Shown: positions 34,891 to 49,611 of the stretch, in pieces
Position numbering within the stretch: position 1 is the stretch's first letter
Layout of the letters: every line of letters starts with the position of its first letter
Source: Opitutaceae bacterium
Lineage (GTDB): Bacteria; Verrucomicrobiota; Verrucomicrobiia; Opitutales; Opitutaceae
Assembly (NCBI GenBank): GCA_016711225.1
Contig: JADJTK010000018.1
Span: 50,934 to 114,933, forward strand
DNA: 64,000 nt
Direction: 5' to 3'
The notes under the pieces: model-generated
The model's database searches: none
Told to the model about the DNA's origin: nothing
What the model saw: only the letters and a program-made list of their open reading frames with translations
Made by a program: the position numbers and the translations under genes

Positions 34891-37188
34891 ATGACTTACT
34901 CCGCCGCCCGCCTGCTGCGCTCCCTCCTCCTCGCGTTGCCCTTCGCCGCTCTCGCCCCAGCGGCCCCCGCCCCGCTCGTCGATGCCGCGACCGAGCAGCG
35001 CATCGACACCCTACTCGCCCAGATGACGGTCGAGGAAAAGGTCGGGCAGCTGCACCAGCTCAGCAACGCGTTCGACACCACCGGCCCTGTACCTGAAAAG
35101 CCGGACGAGCTCGCCCGCTATGAAGCGATCCGCACCGGCCGCACCGGCTCCGCGCTCAACGTCGGCGGCGCGGCCTCCGTACGTCGCATCCAGCAACTCG
35201 CCGTCGAGGGCAGTCGCCTGCACATCCCGATGATCTTCGGCTACGACGTCATCCACGGCTACCGCACCATCTTCCCCGTACCGCTGGCCGAGGCTGCCAG
35301 TTGGGACCTCGACGCCATCACCCTATCGGCCCGTATCGCCGCCACGGAAGCGGCCGCCGCCGGCGTCGACTGGACCTTCGCCCCCATGGTCGACATCGCC
35401 CGCGATGCCCGCTGGGGCCGCATCATGGAAGGCGCCGGCGAGGACCCGTACCTCGGCAGCGCCATCGCCGTCGCCCGCGTCCGTGGTTTCCAGGGACCCG
35501 ATCTGCGTTCCCCCGATGCGGTGGCCGCCTGCCTGAAACATTTCGCCGCCTACGGCTTTGGCGAGGCCGGCCGCGACTACAACACCGCCGATCTCTCCGA
35601 ATCCACCCTGCAGAACGTCGTCCTCCCGCCCTTCCGCGCCGCCATCGCCGCCGGGGCCGCCACCGTGATGTCCTCCTTCAACGACATCGGCGGCCTGCCC
35701 GCCGTCGTGCACACCCGCCTCCAACGCACCATCCTGAAGGGCGAGTGGCGCTTCCCCGGCTTCATCGTCTCCGATTGGGGCGCGATCCGCGAGTCGCTCG
35801 CCCACGGAGTGTCCGTGGATCTGCGCGACGCCGCCCGCCTCGCCCTCCTCTCCGGCAACGACATGGACATGGAGTCCGCCGCCTACTCCCGCCACCTGGC
35901 CTCGCTGGTCGCCGATGGCTCGGTACCCGCCACCAGCCTCGACGACGCCGTGCGCCGTATCCTGCGTGTGAAGTTCGCCCTCGGCCTCTTCGACGATCCG
36001 TACCGGCGCTGCGATCCTGCTCGCGAGAAACGCCTGCTCGAGGCGCCCGAGCACCTGGCCGCCGCCCGCGACGTCGCCCGCAAGTCCATCGTCCTGCTCA
36101 AGAACACCGGCTCGCTCCTCCCGCTTGATCCCAAGCTTCGCCGCATCGCCGTCATCGGCTGGCTCGCCGGCGACAAGGACACCCCCCTGGGCAACTGGCG
36201 CGGCCAGGCCCGCCCCGACTCCGCCATCTCTTTGCTCGAGGGCATCCGTGCCGCCGTCGGCCCGCGCACCGTGGTCGACTATGCCGAGGGCGCGAAAGTC
36301 ACGATCGGCGACCGCCATGCCTTCATGGATTCGCAGTACAACACCACCGACCGCTCGGGTTTCCGCGCCGCCGTCGCCGCCGCGCGCAAGGCCGATGTTG
36401 TCGTGCTCGCGCTGGGCGAAGACGCTTGGCAGACCGGTGAAGGCCGCAGCCAGACCGACATCGGCCTGAAAGGACTGCAGCAAGAGCTCTTCGCCGCCGT
36501 CTCCGCCGCCAACCCTCGCACGATCGTTGTCCTCATGAACGGTCGTCCGCTCGTGCTCGGCCGGGTGGCCGAGAAGGCCCCCGTGCTGGTCGAGGCCTGG
36601 CACCTCGGCTCGCAAGCGGGCCACGCTATCGCCGACGTGCTCTTCGGCCAGTACAACCCCTCGGGCAAACTGCCCGCCAGCTTCCCGCGCACCGTGGGCC
36701 AGTGCCCGATCTACTACGCCCACAAGAACACCGGCCGGCCCATCCCCGGCGACGGCCGCGTCTTCTGGTCCCACTACACCGATACACTGAACACCCCGCT
36801 CTACCCCTTCGGCTTCGGGCTGAGCTACACCACCTTCAATCTCTCCGCCCCGCGCCTGAGCGCCACCGCCATCGGCCCGCGCGAGACCCTGCAAGTCACC
36901 GCGACGGTGACCAACACCGGCCCGCGCGCCGGCGCCGAGGTCGTACAGCTCTACACAAGGGATATGGTGGGCAGCGAAACCCGTCCGGTGAAGGAGCTGA
37001 AAGGCTTCCGCAAGATCGAGCTCCAGCCCGGCGAGTCGCGCGAAGTTGTTTTCCCGATCACCTCCGCCGATCTCGCCTACTTCACCCCGCGGGGTGTCTG
37101 GGAAGCCGAACCCGGCGAGTTCCAGGTCTTCGTCGGCAACAGCTCGGAGTCGGACCAGCCGGTGACGTTCACGCTGCGGGCGGAGTGA
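34891..37188 (+). CDS. bglX: Glycoside hydrolase family 3 beta-glucosidase
   Basis: 765 residues from MTYSAARLLRSLLLALPFAA, a signal peptide ending near AAPAP, so probably periplasmic. The GH3 N-terminal barrel has MTVEEKVGQLHQLSN, FGYDVIHGYRTIFPVPLAEA and the nucleophile Asp in GFIVSDWGAIRESL. The GH3 C-terminal domain has KSIVLLKNTGSLLPL and YNPSGKLPASFPRTVGQ, and an FnIII-like domain closes the protein (TVTNTGPRAGAEVVQLY). The layout is that of BglX. It should release glucose from beta-linked oligosaccharides, in keeping with a polysaccharide degrader. Confidence 0.95.
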   Translation: MTYSAARLLRSLLLALPFAALAPAAPAPLVDAATEQRIDTLLAQMTVEEKVGQLHQLSNAFDTTGPVPEKPDELARYEAIRTGRTGSALNVGGAASVRRIQQLAVEGSRLHIPMIFGYDVIHGYRTIFPVPLAEAASWDLDAITLSARIAATEAAAAGVDWTFAPMVDIARDARWGRIMEGAGEDPYLGSAIAVARVRGFQGPDLRSPDAVAACLKHFAAYGFGEAGRDYNTADLSESTLQNVVLPPFRAAIAAGAATVMSSFNDIGGLPAVVHTRLQRTILKGEWRFPGFIVSDWGAIRESLAHGVSVDLRDAARLALLSGNDMDMESAAYSRHLASLVADGSVPATSLDDAVRRILRVKFALGLFDDPYRRCDPAREKRLLEAPEHLAAARDVARKSIVLLKNTGSLLPLDPKLRRIAVIGWLAGDKDTPLGNWRGQARPDSAISLLEGIRAAVGPRTVVDYAEGAKVTIGDRHAFMDSQYNTTDRSGFRAAVAAARKADVVVLALGEDAWQTGEGRSQTDIGLKGLQQELFAAVSAANPRTIVVLMNGRPLVLGRVAEKAPVLVEAWHLGSQAGHAIADVLFGQYNPSGKLPASFPRTVGQCPIYYAHKNTGRPIPGDGRVFWSHYTDTLNTPLYPFGFGLSYTTFNLSAPRLSATAIGPRETLQVTATVTNTGPRAGAEVVQLYTRDMVGSETRPVKELKGFRKIELQPGESREVVFPITSADLAYFTPRGVWEAEPGEFQVFVGNSSESDQPVTFTLRAE

Positions 37189-37206
37189 AAGCCCTCCGCT
37201 CTTCCG

Positions 37207-37325
37207 TGGAGCGAAACTCGCAAGAGCTTCGTTCCTCATCCTTTTCGGAGCCCCTACCCGTAGCGAAACTCGCAAGAGTTTTGTTCGGCTACCGCATCTT
37301 CCCCCGTAGCTACGTTCGCCAGACC
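37207..37325 (+). repeat. Repeated GNRA-loop hairpins before metH
   Basis: GAGCGAAACTCGCAAGAGC (near 37,209) and TAGCGAAACTCGCAAGAGT (near 37,261) are near-identical units. Each folds as CGAAACTC-GCAA-GAG(T/C)TT(T/C)G with a GNRA tetraloop. A third, weaker unit (GTAGCTACGTTCGCCAGACC) lies near 37,306. They fill the gap between bglX and metH and look like an intergenic repeat family. Confidence 0.65.
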
Positions 37326-37443
37326 GTCGCCCCGGGCGCATTCGTTCGGAACACCGGCCGAACATATCTTCCATCATCGCCTACGGATTCGTTGATATGT
37401 TTTGCTTTGACCGGGGCCGTTCCCTCCACATGTTGCCGGCACC

Positions 37444-38517
37444 ATGGCCGCCACCGCCTTCACCAATCCTTCGTCCGCCGCCTTCGCCGCACTCTTCGCC
37501 AAACGCATCGTCGTGCTCGATGGCGCCATGGGGTCGTTGATCCAGGGCTACGGTCTCCAGGAAGCGGACTTCCGCGGTACCCGTTTTACGACCCACCCGC
37601 ATGACCTGAAGGGCAACAACGACCTGCTCAGCATCACCCGGCCCGACGTTATCACCGAGATCCACAGCCGCTACTTCGCCGCCGGCGCCGACCTCGTCGA
37701 GACCAACACCTTCAATTCCACCTCCATCTCCCAGGCCGATTACCGCACCGAGTCGCTCGTCACCGAGATCAACACCGCCGCCGTCGCCTGCGCCCGCGCC
37801 GCCGCTCTGCAGGCCGAAGCCGCCACACCCGGCCGCCGCTGCTTTGTCGCCGGGGCCGTCGGCCCGCTCAATCGGACGCTCTCGATGTCGCCCGATGTCA
37901 ACCGCCCCGAATACCGTGCCGTCGTGTGGCCGCAGGTCGTGGCCGCCTACACCGAGCAGATCCGCGCCCTCCTCGCCGCCGGCGTCGACGCCCTCCTGAT
38001 CGAGACGATCTTCGACACCCTCAACGCGAAGGCCGCGCTCTTCGCCACCGCGTCGCTCTTCGAGGAACTCGGCATCCGGATTCCGGTAATGATCAGTGTC
38101 ACCATCACCGATGCCTCCGGCCGCACGCTCTCCGGCCAGACCGTCGCCGCGTTCTACCACAGCGTGCGCCACGCCCGGCCCTTCTCCGTCGGCTTCAACT
38201 GCGCCCTCGGCGCGAAGGACATGCGCCCATACCTGGAGGAACTCGCCGCCTTGGCCGAGTGCCACGTTACTTGCTACCCGAACGCCGGTCTGCCCAACGC
38301 GTTTGGCGGCTACGACGAGCAGCCCGCCGATACCGCCGCCGTGCTCCGCGACTTCGCCGCCCAAGGCTGGCTCAATCTCGTCGGCGGCTGCTGCGGCACG
38401 ACGCCCGATCACATCGCCGCCATCGCCGCCGCGGTGCGCGATCTCCCCCCTCGCCGCACCCCTGCTCTCGAGCCCGCCCTGCGTCTCAGCGGCCTGGAGC
38501 CGCTGGTGGTGGAGTGA
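37444..38517 (+). CDS. metH: Methionine synthase, homocysteine-binding domain encoded separately
   Basis: 357 residues matching only the first module of B12-dependent methionine synthase. IVVLDGAMGSLIQGYGLQEA opens the barrel, and FFDTLNAKAALFATA-like helices follow. The zinc ligands are the Cys in VGFNCALGAKDM and the Cys pair in NLVGGCCGTTPDHIAAIAAA. It binds homocysteine and activates its thiolate. The remaining modules are in a separate gene at 41,511, with three genes between. The protein ends cleanly after the domain with no frameshift. Confidence 0.92.
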   Translation: MAATAFTNPSSAAFAALFAKRIVVLDGAMGSLIQGYGLQEADFRGTRFTTHPHDLKGNNDLLSITRPDVITEIHSRYFAAGADLVETNTFNSTSISQADYRTESLVTEINTAAVACARAAALQAEAATPGRRCFVAGAVGPLNRTLSMSPDVNRPEYRAVVWPQVVAAYTEQIRALLAAGVDALLIETIFDTLNAKAALFATASLFEELGIRIPVMISVTITDASGRTLSGQTVAAFYHSVRHARPFSVGFNCALGAKDMRPYLEELAALAECHVTCYPNAGLPNAFGGYDEQPADTAAVLRDFAAQGWLNLVGGCCGTTPDHIAAIAAAVRDLPPRRTPALEPALRLSGLEPLVVE

Positions 38518-38530
38518 ACTGAATCTCCCG

Positions 38531-38881
38531 ATGCAACCACTCGCATTCCTAATGCTTGACGGCTCCATGCCCCCGCAGGTGGTGCTCGTTAGTTGCGCAT
38601 ATTGTCCAGCAATCGCGATTCTGCTCACTTGGCTCCTGCTCCGGATTAGTCGAAAGCTTCTGGTACCTGCGGTCTTCGTCGCGTTCATCGCGGGCCTTTT
38701 CATCATCGCTAGCGCCGACTTTCCCAGAACCCACGAAGTCACGATCGAAGACTTTGGGCTCACGTACGTCATCGCCGTCTACACGGCTGCGACATTCCCA
38801 TTCCTTGCCATACTCGGCTTCTACATCGACGTGAAAATCCGAAGTCGAGAAGTGAAGGCCACCAACGCGGATCTGCATTAG
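38531..38881 (+). CDS. Small membrane protein of unknown function
   Basis: 116 residues from MQPLAFLMLDGSMPPQ, starting 13 bases after metH module 1. Three membrane helices are predicted: CAYCPAIAILLTWLLL, LVPAVFVAFIAGLFIIA and YVIAVYTAATFPFLAILGFY. No family is recognised. Base composition is clearly less GC-rich than in neighbours, suggesting recent acquisition. No ribosome-binding site is visible. Confidence 0.55.
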   Translation: MQPLAFLMLDGSMPPQVVLVSCAYCPAIAILLTWLLLRISRKLLVPAVFVAFIAGLFIIASADFPRTHEVTIEDFGLTYVIAVYTAATFPFLAILGFYIDVKIRSREVKATNADLH

Positions 38882-38981
38882 CCCCTTCCTGATCTTCTGA
38901 GTTCAAGATTCTCCGCACCGCGATCCGCCTTCCGCTCCGCCCCCATTCCTCACTCCGCAATCCGAACTCCGCATTCCCGCC

Positions 38982-40178
38982 ATGAACCACGCCCTGCCCG
39001 TCTTCGACTCCCCGTTCGCTCTCGTCGCGCGGCGCGGCCGGCATGTCGTCGCCGAGCTGCGGACACCGGCGAAGGTGGTGAGCACCTGCTCGGTCAACGG
39101 CGGCAGCCGCAGCGATGTGCGCCATCTCGTCAACCACCAGAGCTGCGAACCGGTGAAACACCAGGAGCGCTTCGCCTTCATCACCGGTCTCGGCCCCGAG
39201 GGTTATCACAACTCCGTCTGCGCCGAGCTCGAGCTCGCGCCCGCCACCACCGCGGTGATGGGTACCGCCGCCGCGATGCAGTACCTCGGCCTCGTCACCC
39301 ACACCTACGGCGACCTCGCGATCACCGCGATCGTCACCGGAGGAGTGACCGGCAATGCCGGCAGCGCCGGCGATCCCGCCCACTACGATGAGGCCGACGG
39401 CAAATGGGTCCGCACCGCCCCGGCCGACGCCGCCGCAAAACCGCCCGGCACGCACAGCGGCACCATCAATACGCTGCTTCTCTTCTCTGCCCCTCTCAGT
39501 GATTCCGCACTGGCCCGCGCCGTGATGACGATGACCGAGGCCAAAAGCTCCGCCCTCCTCGAGCTCGCCATCGGCAGCAAATCCTCCTGGCGTCTCGCCA
39601 CCGGCACCGGCACCGACCAGTACGCCATTGCCGCCCCCGTCGCCGGCGCCTCCTCGCGCACTTGGACGGGCAAGCACACGAAGGCCGGCGAACTCATCGG
39701 CCGCGCCGTACGTGAGGCAACCCTGGAGGCACTCCGTTGGCAGAACGGCCTGGAGCCCAGCTACACCCGTTCCCTCTTCCACGCCCTCGGCCGCTTCGGT
39801 CTGAAGGAGGACGAGTTCAAAGTGCAGATCGGGCGTTTCCTGGACACGGCTCAAGCTCAGCTGCTCAAGGACAACTGGAATCCCGTCATCTATGAGCCGC
39901 AGTCCGCCGCCGCCGCCTACGCGCTGGCCTCCGTGCTCGACCGCACTCTCGCCGGCACGCTCTCTCCCTCCACCGCACGCGAGGCGCTCATCGGCCAGGC
40001 CGCGATGCTCGCCGCTGGCCTCGCGGCGCGCCCCGAGGACTTTGCCGCGCTCCGCACTGAGCTCATGCCGGCGCTACCGGTCGATCTCACCGCAGCCCCC
40101 GACACTCTCCTACCCGCCGCCGTAGAGCTCATCACCCGCGCCATCGCGCTGGGTTGGCAACGCAAGTGGCAGAGCTGA
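38982..40178 (+). CDS. cbiZ: Adenosylcobinamide amidohydrolase with C-terminal extension
   Basis: 398 residues. The first ~240 match CbiZ: VVSTCSVNGGSRSDVRHLVN near the start, GTAAAMQYLGLVTHTYGDLA and AIVTGGVTGNAGSAGDPAHY, then SGTINTLLLFSAPLSDSALA. CbiZ hydrolyses the aminopropanol bond of corrinoids, letting the cell replace a foreign lower ligand. A further ~150 residues (about 250-398, helical, starting LEALRWQNGLEPSYTRSLFH) are not part of archaeal CbiZ. It lies directly before cbiB, which rebuilds the same bond. Confidence 0.9.
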   Translation: MNHALPVFDSPFALVARRGRHVVAELRTPAKVVSTCSVNGGSRSDVRHLVNHQSCEPVKHQERFAFITGLGPEGYHNSVCAELELAPATTAVMGTAAAMQYLGLVTHTYGDLAITAIVTGGVTGNAGSAGDPAHYDEADGKWVRTAPADAAAKPPGTHSGTINTLLLFSAPLSDSALARAVMTMTEAKSSALLELAIGSKSSWRLATGTGTDQYAIAAPVAGASSRTWTGKHTKAGELIGRAVREATLEALRWQNGLEPSYTRSLFHALGRFGLKEDEFKVQIGRFLDTAQAQLLKDNWNPVIYEPQSAAAAYALASVLDRTLAGTLSPSTAREALIGQAAMLAAGLAARPEDFAALRTELMPALPVDLTAAPDTLLPAAVELITRAIALGWQRKWQS

Positions 40179-40376
40179 GGGTGAACATGGATTCCAGCAT
40201 CCACCGCTCAACTTCGCAGCACGCCGGCGCGTGGGACGTGGTTTCAGCCCGTTCCGGCCGACTCCGCACTCGCACCGATTCCGCGAATCACACCCGCCAG
40301 GTCGCCCTGAAGGGACGCCCCACGTGTCCGCGATCGCCTGCAAGCAGGCACCTACCGTTCGGAGGCCGCGCCTAAG
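40179..40376. repeat. REP-like intergenic sequence between cbiZ and cbiB
   Basis: No gene. The segment carries the motif series GTGGGACGTGGTTTCAGCCC and GCGATCGCCTGCAAGCAGGC, which resembles the REP-like units near 51,150 and 55,300. Such units appear only between genes in this window. Confidence 0.4.
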
Positions 40377-41390
40377 GTGTCCGCGCTCCTCTCCATTCTC
40401 GCGGAAGCGATGCACGCCTCCGTCGGGCTTCTCGAACCGCGCTTCTTCCTCTGGGCTGCACTTGGGCTCGGACTTGACGCGTTAATCGGAGACCCCGTTT
40501 TCGCCGCGCATCCGATCCGTCTCCTCGGCCGCCTGCTCGCATTCTACGAACGCGTGCTCTTCCGCCTGGGGGCAAACGGCTATGCCGGCGGCATCGCGCT
40601 GCTGGTCCTGCTCGCCGGCACTGTGCTCCCCCTCTGCCTGGCACTGCTTGCCGCCGCCCACGCGCTGCATCCGTGGGCCTTCGACGCCGCGGCCGGCCTC
40701 ATCGCCTGGGCCTGCCTCGCGCTGCGCGACCTCATCGCCCACGGCGAGCGTATCGCCCGCGCGGTCGCGCGTGGGGACTTGCCCGCCGCTCGCCACGCCG
40801 TGTCGATGCTCGTCGGTCGCGATACCGACAAGATGGACCTCGCCGCCTGCGGTCGCGGCGCGGTCGAGAGCATGGCCGAGAACCTCGTCGACGGTGTGCT
40901 CTCGCCCCTTGCCTTCCTCCTCCTCTTCGGGCCGCTCGCCGCCGTGCTCTACAAGATTGTCAGCACGATGGACAGCATGGTCGGGTACAAGTCCGACCGC
41001 TATCTGCGCTTCGGCTGGTGCGGCGCGCGCACCGACGATGTCGCGAACTATCTGCCCGCGCGCTGGAGCTGGCTGCTGCTCTCCGGCCTCGCGGCAGTGA
41101 TCCCCGGTTACAGCGGCCGCAAGGCCTGGAGTTGCGGCCTCGCCCAGCACGCGCTCGTCCCCGGGCCCAACAGCGGTTGGCCCGAATGCACCATCGCCGG
41201 CGCGCTGGGTCGGCGCCTCATCGGCCCGCTCTTCAAGAACGGCATTCAAGTCTGCGACCTCTGGCTCGGCGACCCTGCCGACGCCCCCGGCGCCGACCCG
41301 CGCGACATTCGCCGCACCTACGCCTTGCTCATCCTCTCCACCCTCGTCACGTACGCCGCCTTTGCGGTCATCACCGCCTTCCTGCGCTAG
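40377..41390 (+). CDS. cbiB: Adenosylcobinamide-phosphate synthase
   Basis: 337 residues from a GTG; an ATG at 40,410 (MHASVGLLEPRFF) is an alternative. Polytopic membrane protein with ALGLGLDALIGDPVFAAHPI followed by RLLGRL, then SMLVGRDTDKMDLAACGRGA, VESMAENLVDGVLSPLAFL and STMDSMVGYKSDRYLRFGW, all CbiB/CobD hallmarks. It attaches aminopropanol (phosphate) to cobyric acid. Together with CbiZ and CobQ this supports corrinoid remodelling. Confidence 0.95.
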   Translation: MSALLSILAEAMHASVGLLEPRFFLWAALGLGLDALIGDPVFAAHPIRLLGRLLAFYERVLFRLGANGYAGGIALLVLLAGTVLPLCLALLAAAHALHPWAFDAAAGLIAWACLALRDLIAHGERIARAVARGDLPAARHAVSMLVGRDTDKMDLAACGRGAVESMAENLVDGVLSPLAFLLLFGPLAAVLYKIVSTMDSMVGYKSDRYLRFGWCGARTDDVANYLPARWSWLLLSGLAAVIPGYSGRKAWSCGLAQHALVPGPNSGWPECTIAGALGRRLIGPLFKNGIQVCDLWLGDPADAPGADPRDIRRTYALLILSTLVTYAAFAVITAFLR

Positions 41391-41510
41391 GCCGCGTCGT
41401 TCTCGTCCTCCTTCTCGTACCATTCTCTCCTTCTCCTGCTCCTGCTCCGCCGTCCCTCCGATCACCGTCCCTCGCCCGCTCGACTCTCGTCTCTCGACTT
41501 CCTCCACACC

Positions 41511-44266
<2,756 letters not shown>

Positions 44267-44270
<4 letters not shown>

Positions 44271-44956
44271 ACACGCCTCCACCCCCGGAGCCCAACGCAC
44301 CCGGCAACGCCTCCCTCCCGGCGGACTTCATCGACAACACCCGTGCCGGCTATAACAGCGTTGCGGCAAAGTACGCGGACACCTTCTTCCACGAACTCGC
44401 CCACAAGCCGCTCGACTGCGAGCTGCTGACGCGCCTGGTGAGCTTGGTCGGCAACCTCGGCCCCATCTGCGACATGGGCTGCGGACCAGGCCAGATTGCG
44501 CGCTTCCTCCAAGACCGCGGGGCACAAGCCCTCGGCCTGGATCTTTCGCCCGGGCTGATTGCCGAAGCCCGCCGCCTCAGCCCCGACATCGAGTTTCACA
44601 CCGGCAACATGCTCGCCCTTGAGGTGCCCGACAGTACTTGGGGCGGCATCGCGGCGTTCTACTCGATCATCCACCTGCCGGAGGGCCGTATCGCGGACGC
44701 ACTTCGCGAATTCTGGCGCGTGCTGCGCCCCGGCGGTCGCCTGCTCCTGTCCTTCCACGTCGGCGACAAGGTCTTCCATCGCGACGACTGGTGGGGACAG
44801 CGCGTGTCGCTGGATTTTCACTTTCTCGCACCCGAACGGATCGAAGCGTCGCTCCACAAGATCGGCTTCACCCTCGAGGAGAGTCTGGTCCGCCACCCCT
44901 ATCCGACCGAGTACGCCAGCCGCCGCGCCTACCTTCTCGCCCGCCGGCCCGGATGA
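44267..44956 (+). CDS. Class I SAM-dependent methyltransferase
   Basis: 229 residues from a GTG that overlaps the metH stop. Motif I is ICDMGCGPGQIARFLQDRGA, with LGLDLSPGLIAEARRL (acidic ribose-binding residue) and a later FWRVLRPGGRLLLSFHVGD. The substrate cannot be told; the family (Methyltransf_11/25) includes small-molecule enzymes. Coupling to metH suggests a shared methyl-cycle context but may be accidental. Confidence 0.85.
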
Positions 44957-45062
44957 ATGCCCGCCGGCCTCGCCGGTCGGTCGCCAAGCCACGAAGCGCG
45001 CCCACCGGCCAACCACGAGCCGCGTGCTTGCCTGCGATAGCCCGCCCAGGACGGCCAGCGAA

Positions 45063-45989
45063 TCAGTTGACCAGCGTCTCTGCCGGCGCCCCTGCGGTTG
45101 TCGTATCATGCGGCAACAACGGAGGCTCAGTAGACGGCGCAGACAAAGTCCAGACAATGGGCGGTGCGAGACGCCTGACCCAATACCCCCCACCACAGAG
45201 CAGCGCTACGCCGAGCAGGTTGAACCACCACGGTTGGAAGAGAACGACATCCGGGGCGTGCCCCTGGTTGAAGCCCTCGACGGTGAACGGCAATCCGGCG
45301 GCGAGCAGACTCATGGCATTATGAAACCCATGACCGGCAATGCACAGCGCCAGCGAGCGCGTGCGCAGATACACCCAGCCGAGTATCACGCCGATGAGGA
45401 AGGCGGTCGACAGCTGCCAGGGATTCAGGTGCATGATGGCAAATAGTCCCGCGGAAATGGAAATCGCTCGTCCGGGGCGAATCCTTGCCAACAAACCGCG
45501 CAAGAGAAGTCCGCGAAACACGAACTCCTCCGTCACGGCGGCCACCACGACCAGCATGAACGGTGCGCTGAACGGATGAGCCGCCAGATCATGCAAGGGT
45601 TTGGCGTAATCCCGAAAGGACTGCGGCGGTGGCAGCACTGCGGTCATCCAGTTTGCCACCTCGGACGCGAGGATGCACTCTCCGAGCATGATCAGCAGCA
45701 TGCCCGGGAGAAACCCAACCCATTGGGTTGCCGGAAGGAGGAGTCCCCGCCACGGAAGCCGGCGCTTGCGCAACTGCCGGCGGAGCACGAGAAACGCGGC
45801 GGCCGAATTGACCAGAATCAACGCCGCTGGATTTACGCCACTACCGTCGAGAGACTGCTTGCCGGTAATTGCATCCCCGATGCCGCAAACAACGGCCAAC
45901 ACCAGGAAGAGCCCGATCTGGAACAGAAGATACCAGCCGGTCAGGCCGGCGGCCTCTTTGGGGGAAAGGCCGAGCATGGGGGAACTCAT
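45063..45989 (-). CDS. CPBP-family intramembrane metalloprotease
   Basis: 308 residues from MSSPMLGLSPKEAAGLTG, eight or so membrane helices. The Abi/CPBP motifs are present: VVAAVTEEFVFRGLLLRGLL (EExxxR), SAGLFAIMHLNPWQ (FxxxH) and CIAGHGFHNAMSLL (HxxxN). Such proteases process prenylated proteins or peptide signals; the substrate here is unknown. It is convergent with the methyltransferase. Confidence 0.88.
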   Translation of the reverse strand: MSSPMLGLSPKEAAGLTGWYLLFQIGLFLVLAVVCGIGDAITGKQSLDGSGVNPAALILVNSAAAFLVLRRQLRKRRLPWRGLLLPATQWVGFLPGMLLIMLGECILASEVANWMTAVLPPPQSFRDYAKPLHDLAAHPFSAPFMLVVVAAVTEEFVFRGLLLRGLLARIRPGRAISISAGLFAIMHLNPWQLSTAFLIGVILGWVYLRTRSLALCIAGHGFHNAMSLLAAGLPFTVEGFNQGHAPDVVLFQPWWFNLLGVALLCGGGYWVRRLAPPIVWTLSAPSTEPPLLPHDTTTAGAPAETLVN

Positions 45990-46337
45990 ACACGATCGAG
46001 GCAAGCGCCGCGGCCCGGCGGCGCAATGACAAACGGAGACAGGGCAAGGCGACGCACCAGGGCCGAACCCAGTCCTCCCGGCTGAATACGGGACCGTGCG
46101 AGCACTCGGTGATAGCCGAGGTCGGAAGTGGCTCTCCTCCAACTACAGCTACGAGGCATGTACCAAACCCGCGCTTTCCTTTCCACCCGCCCACACTAGA
46201 GTCAGGCCATGCCTGTCTTGAGTTCGCCGCCTCCCAGAATGACCGCGTGATCCTGCGCGCCTCGTGAGCGGTTTCGGCCGTCTGGCTCCGCATCGGCAAC
46301 TACCCCCCTTTGCTTATGCCGGTTCGCACAAAATGCC

Positions 46338-46805
46338 TCACCCCGCCGCAGGATCCAGCCGCAGCCGCATCTCGTTGGAGAACGTGAAGCCGAGCTTCTC
46401 GTACAGGCCGGCCCGCTTGGCCTGCTCGGAAGCGACCAATCGGGCGAAGACCACGCCCTTCCCGCGCAGCCACGCAAGCGTCGCCTCGGTCAGCCGACGC
46501 GCGTGGCCGCCGCGCCGATTCTCGGGCAGTACGAATACGTCCATGATCCAGCCGTAGCGGCGCGGCTTGAGGGTGTTGGCCGGGAAGTCGTCGCGAATCA
46601 TCACGCCGGCCGTGGCGACGATCCGCCCCCCCTCGCGCCAGCCAAAATGCGCGATCGTGCCGAGGCGGTAACCCTCCGCGTAGATGCGGTGCGTGAGCTC
46701 CCTCCAGTCCTCGGCCAACAGCGGGGTCATGCCACACTCCTCCATCATCCGGTAGCGGAAGTCCAAAACCAGAGGGAGGTCGTCTTCGGTCAATTGCTCG
46801 ATCAT
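46338..46805 (-). CDS. GNAT-family N-acetyltransferase
   Basis: 155 residues from MIEQLTEDDLPLVLDFRYRM. The acetyl-CoA site is in VLPENRRGGHARRLTEATLA (Q/RxxGxG/A type), followed by RLVASEQAKRAGLYEKLGF, the conserved end of the fold. Substrate unknown. It is divergent from ispG, with 240 bases between. Confidence 0.85.
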   Translation of the reverse strand: MIEQLTEDDLPLVLDFRYRMMEECGMTPLLAEDWRELTHRIYAEGYRLGTIAHFGWREGGRIVATAGVMIRDDFPANTLKPRRYGWIMDVFVLPENRRGGHARRLTEATLAWLRGKGVVFARLVASEQAKRAGLYEKLGFTFSNEMRLRLDPAAG

Positions 46806-47046
46806 GGCGGGGGGCGTATTCGTCGCTTCAACGTTCACACTAGGCACAACGGCCCTTCGGTGTCGCTCTTCCAGTGGCAAACCACCGACCCAGCGCACGC
46901 CCGCCCCCATCCCCCTGGACGAACCCGCCGGCCCTCGCCTGAGGCGCCAACCGCCTCTGCGGGGCACGGCGCCCGCGTGCGCCCCCCCCCCGATCTGCTT
47001 GCCTCGCGTGACAATCGCCATTCTTCATCTGCGCCACCTTCCCACC

Positions 47047-49095
<2,049 letters not shown>

Positions 49096-49611
49096 ACCGG
49101 CCCGCGGCGGGCAAGCCGAAAAACGCCCGCCGGCAGTGCACGTGCACCTATTCGTCACTTTCCCGTGGCGCGATCGTCACATCGGGCGGTCGTCGCCAAT
49201 CTGTAGCACAAACACACCGCCGCTGGATCCGCGGCGCCGGAAAACCAGTTTTGGTGGCAACATAAAAATCATCTTTTTCCGCACGCTTCTCGGTTGTTAA
49301 CAAGATGTGGAGAAGTTGGTCTTGATAGGCCTGACGGCGGTTGCGCTATTGTCCTGCTTTCCGCTGCCAGAACCTCGTTCAGTTTGCTCTTTGCCCACTC
49401 CCCTGTCGCCAGTGATTAGCGCCCGCCCAAGACCCCTCGCGTTATAGTCTGTCCATCAGCTATTTAGCCACGCCCGCCCCGGAGCCGCCCCGCCCTGATG
49501 ATCAGCTCCTCTCCCTTTCCTCCTTTGCGGCGTCGATCCCTGCCCCGACAGTTGAGCGGCCAAGCGGCCCTTTGAACACGATTGTGAATAGATGTGCCGT
49601 CCTCTCCCTCA
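49096..49611 (+). promoter_or_regulatory. dnaA upstream region, possible origin
   Basis: About 515 bases without a gene, with an AT-richer stretch at 49,250-49,330. Two near-consensus DnaA boxes (one mismatch each) are visible: TGTGGAGAA at 49,306-49,314 and TGTGAATAG at 49,583-49,591. A 12-base palindrome GTGCACGTGCAC lies near 49,137. This is weak evidence for an origin; a dnaA promoter with autoregulation fits equally. Confidence 0.4.

Noticed and set aside
35323..37377. 684-residue minus-strand frame opposite bglX
   Set aside because: Glycine/valine/arginine-rich translation without motifs; the plus-strand GH3 gene is unmistakable.
37381..38772. 463-residue minus-strand frame opposite metH module 1
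   Set aside because: Low-complexity Gly/Glu-rich translation, no start signal; the opposite strand encodes the methionine synthase module.
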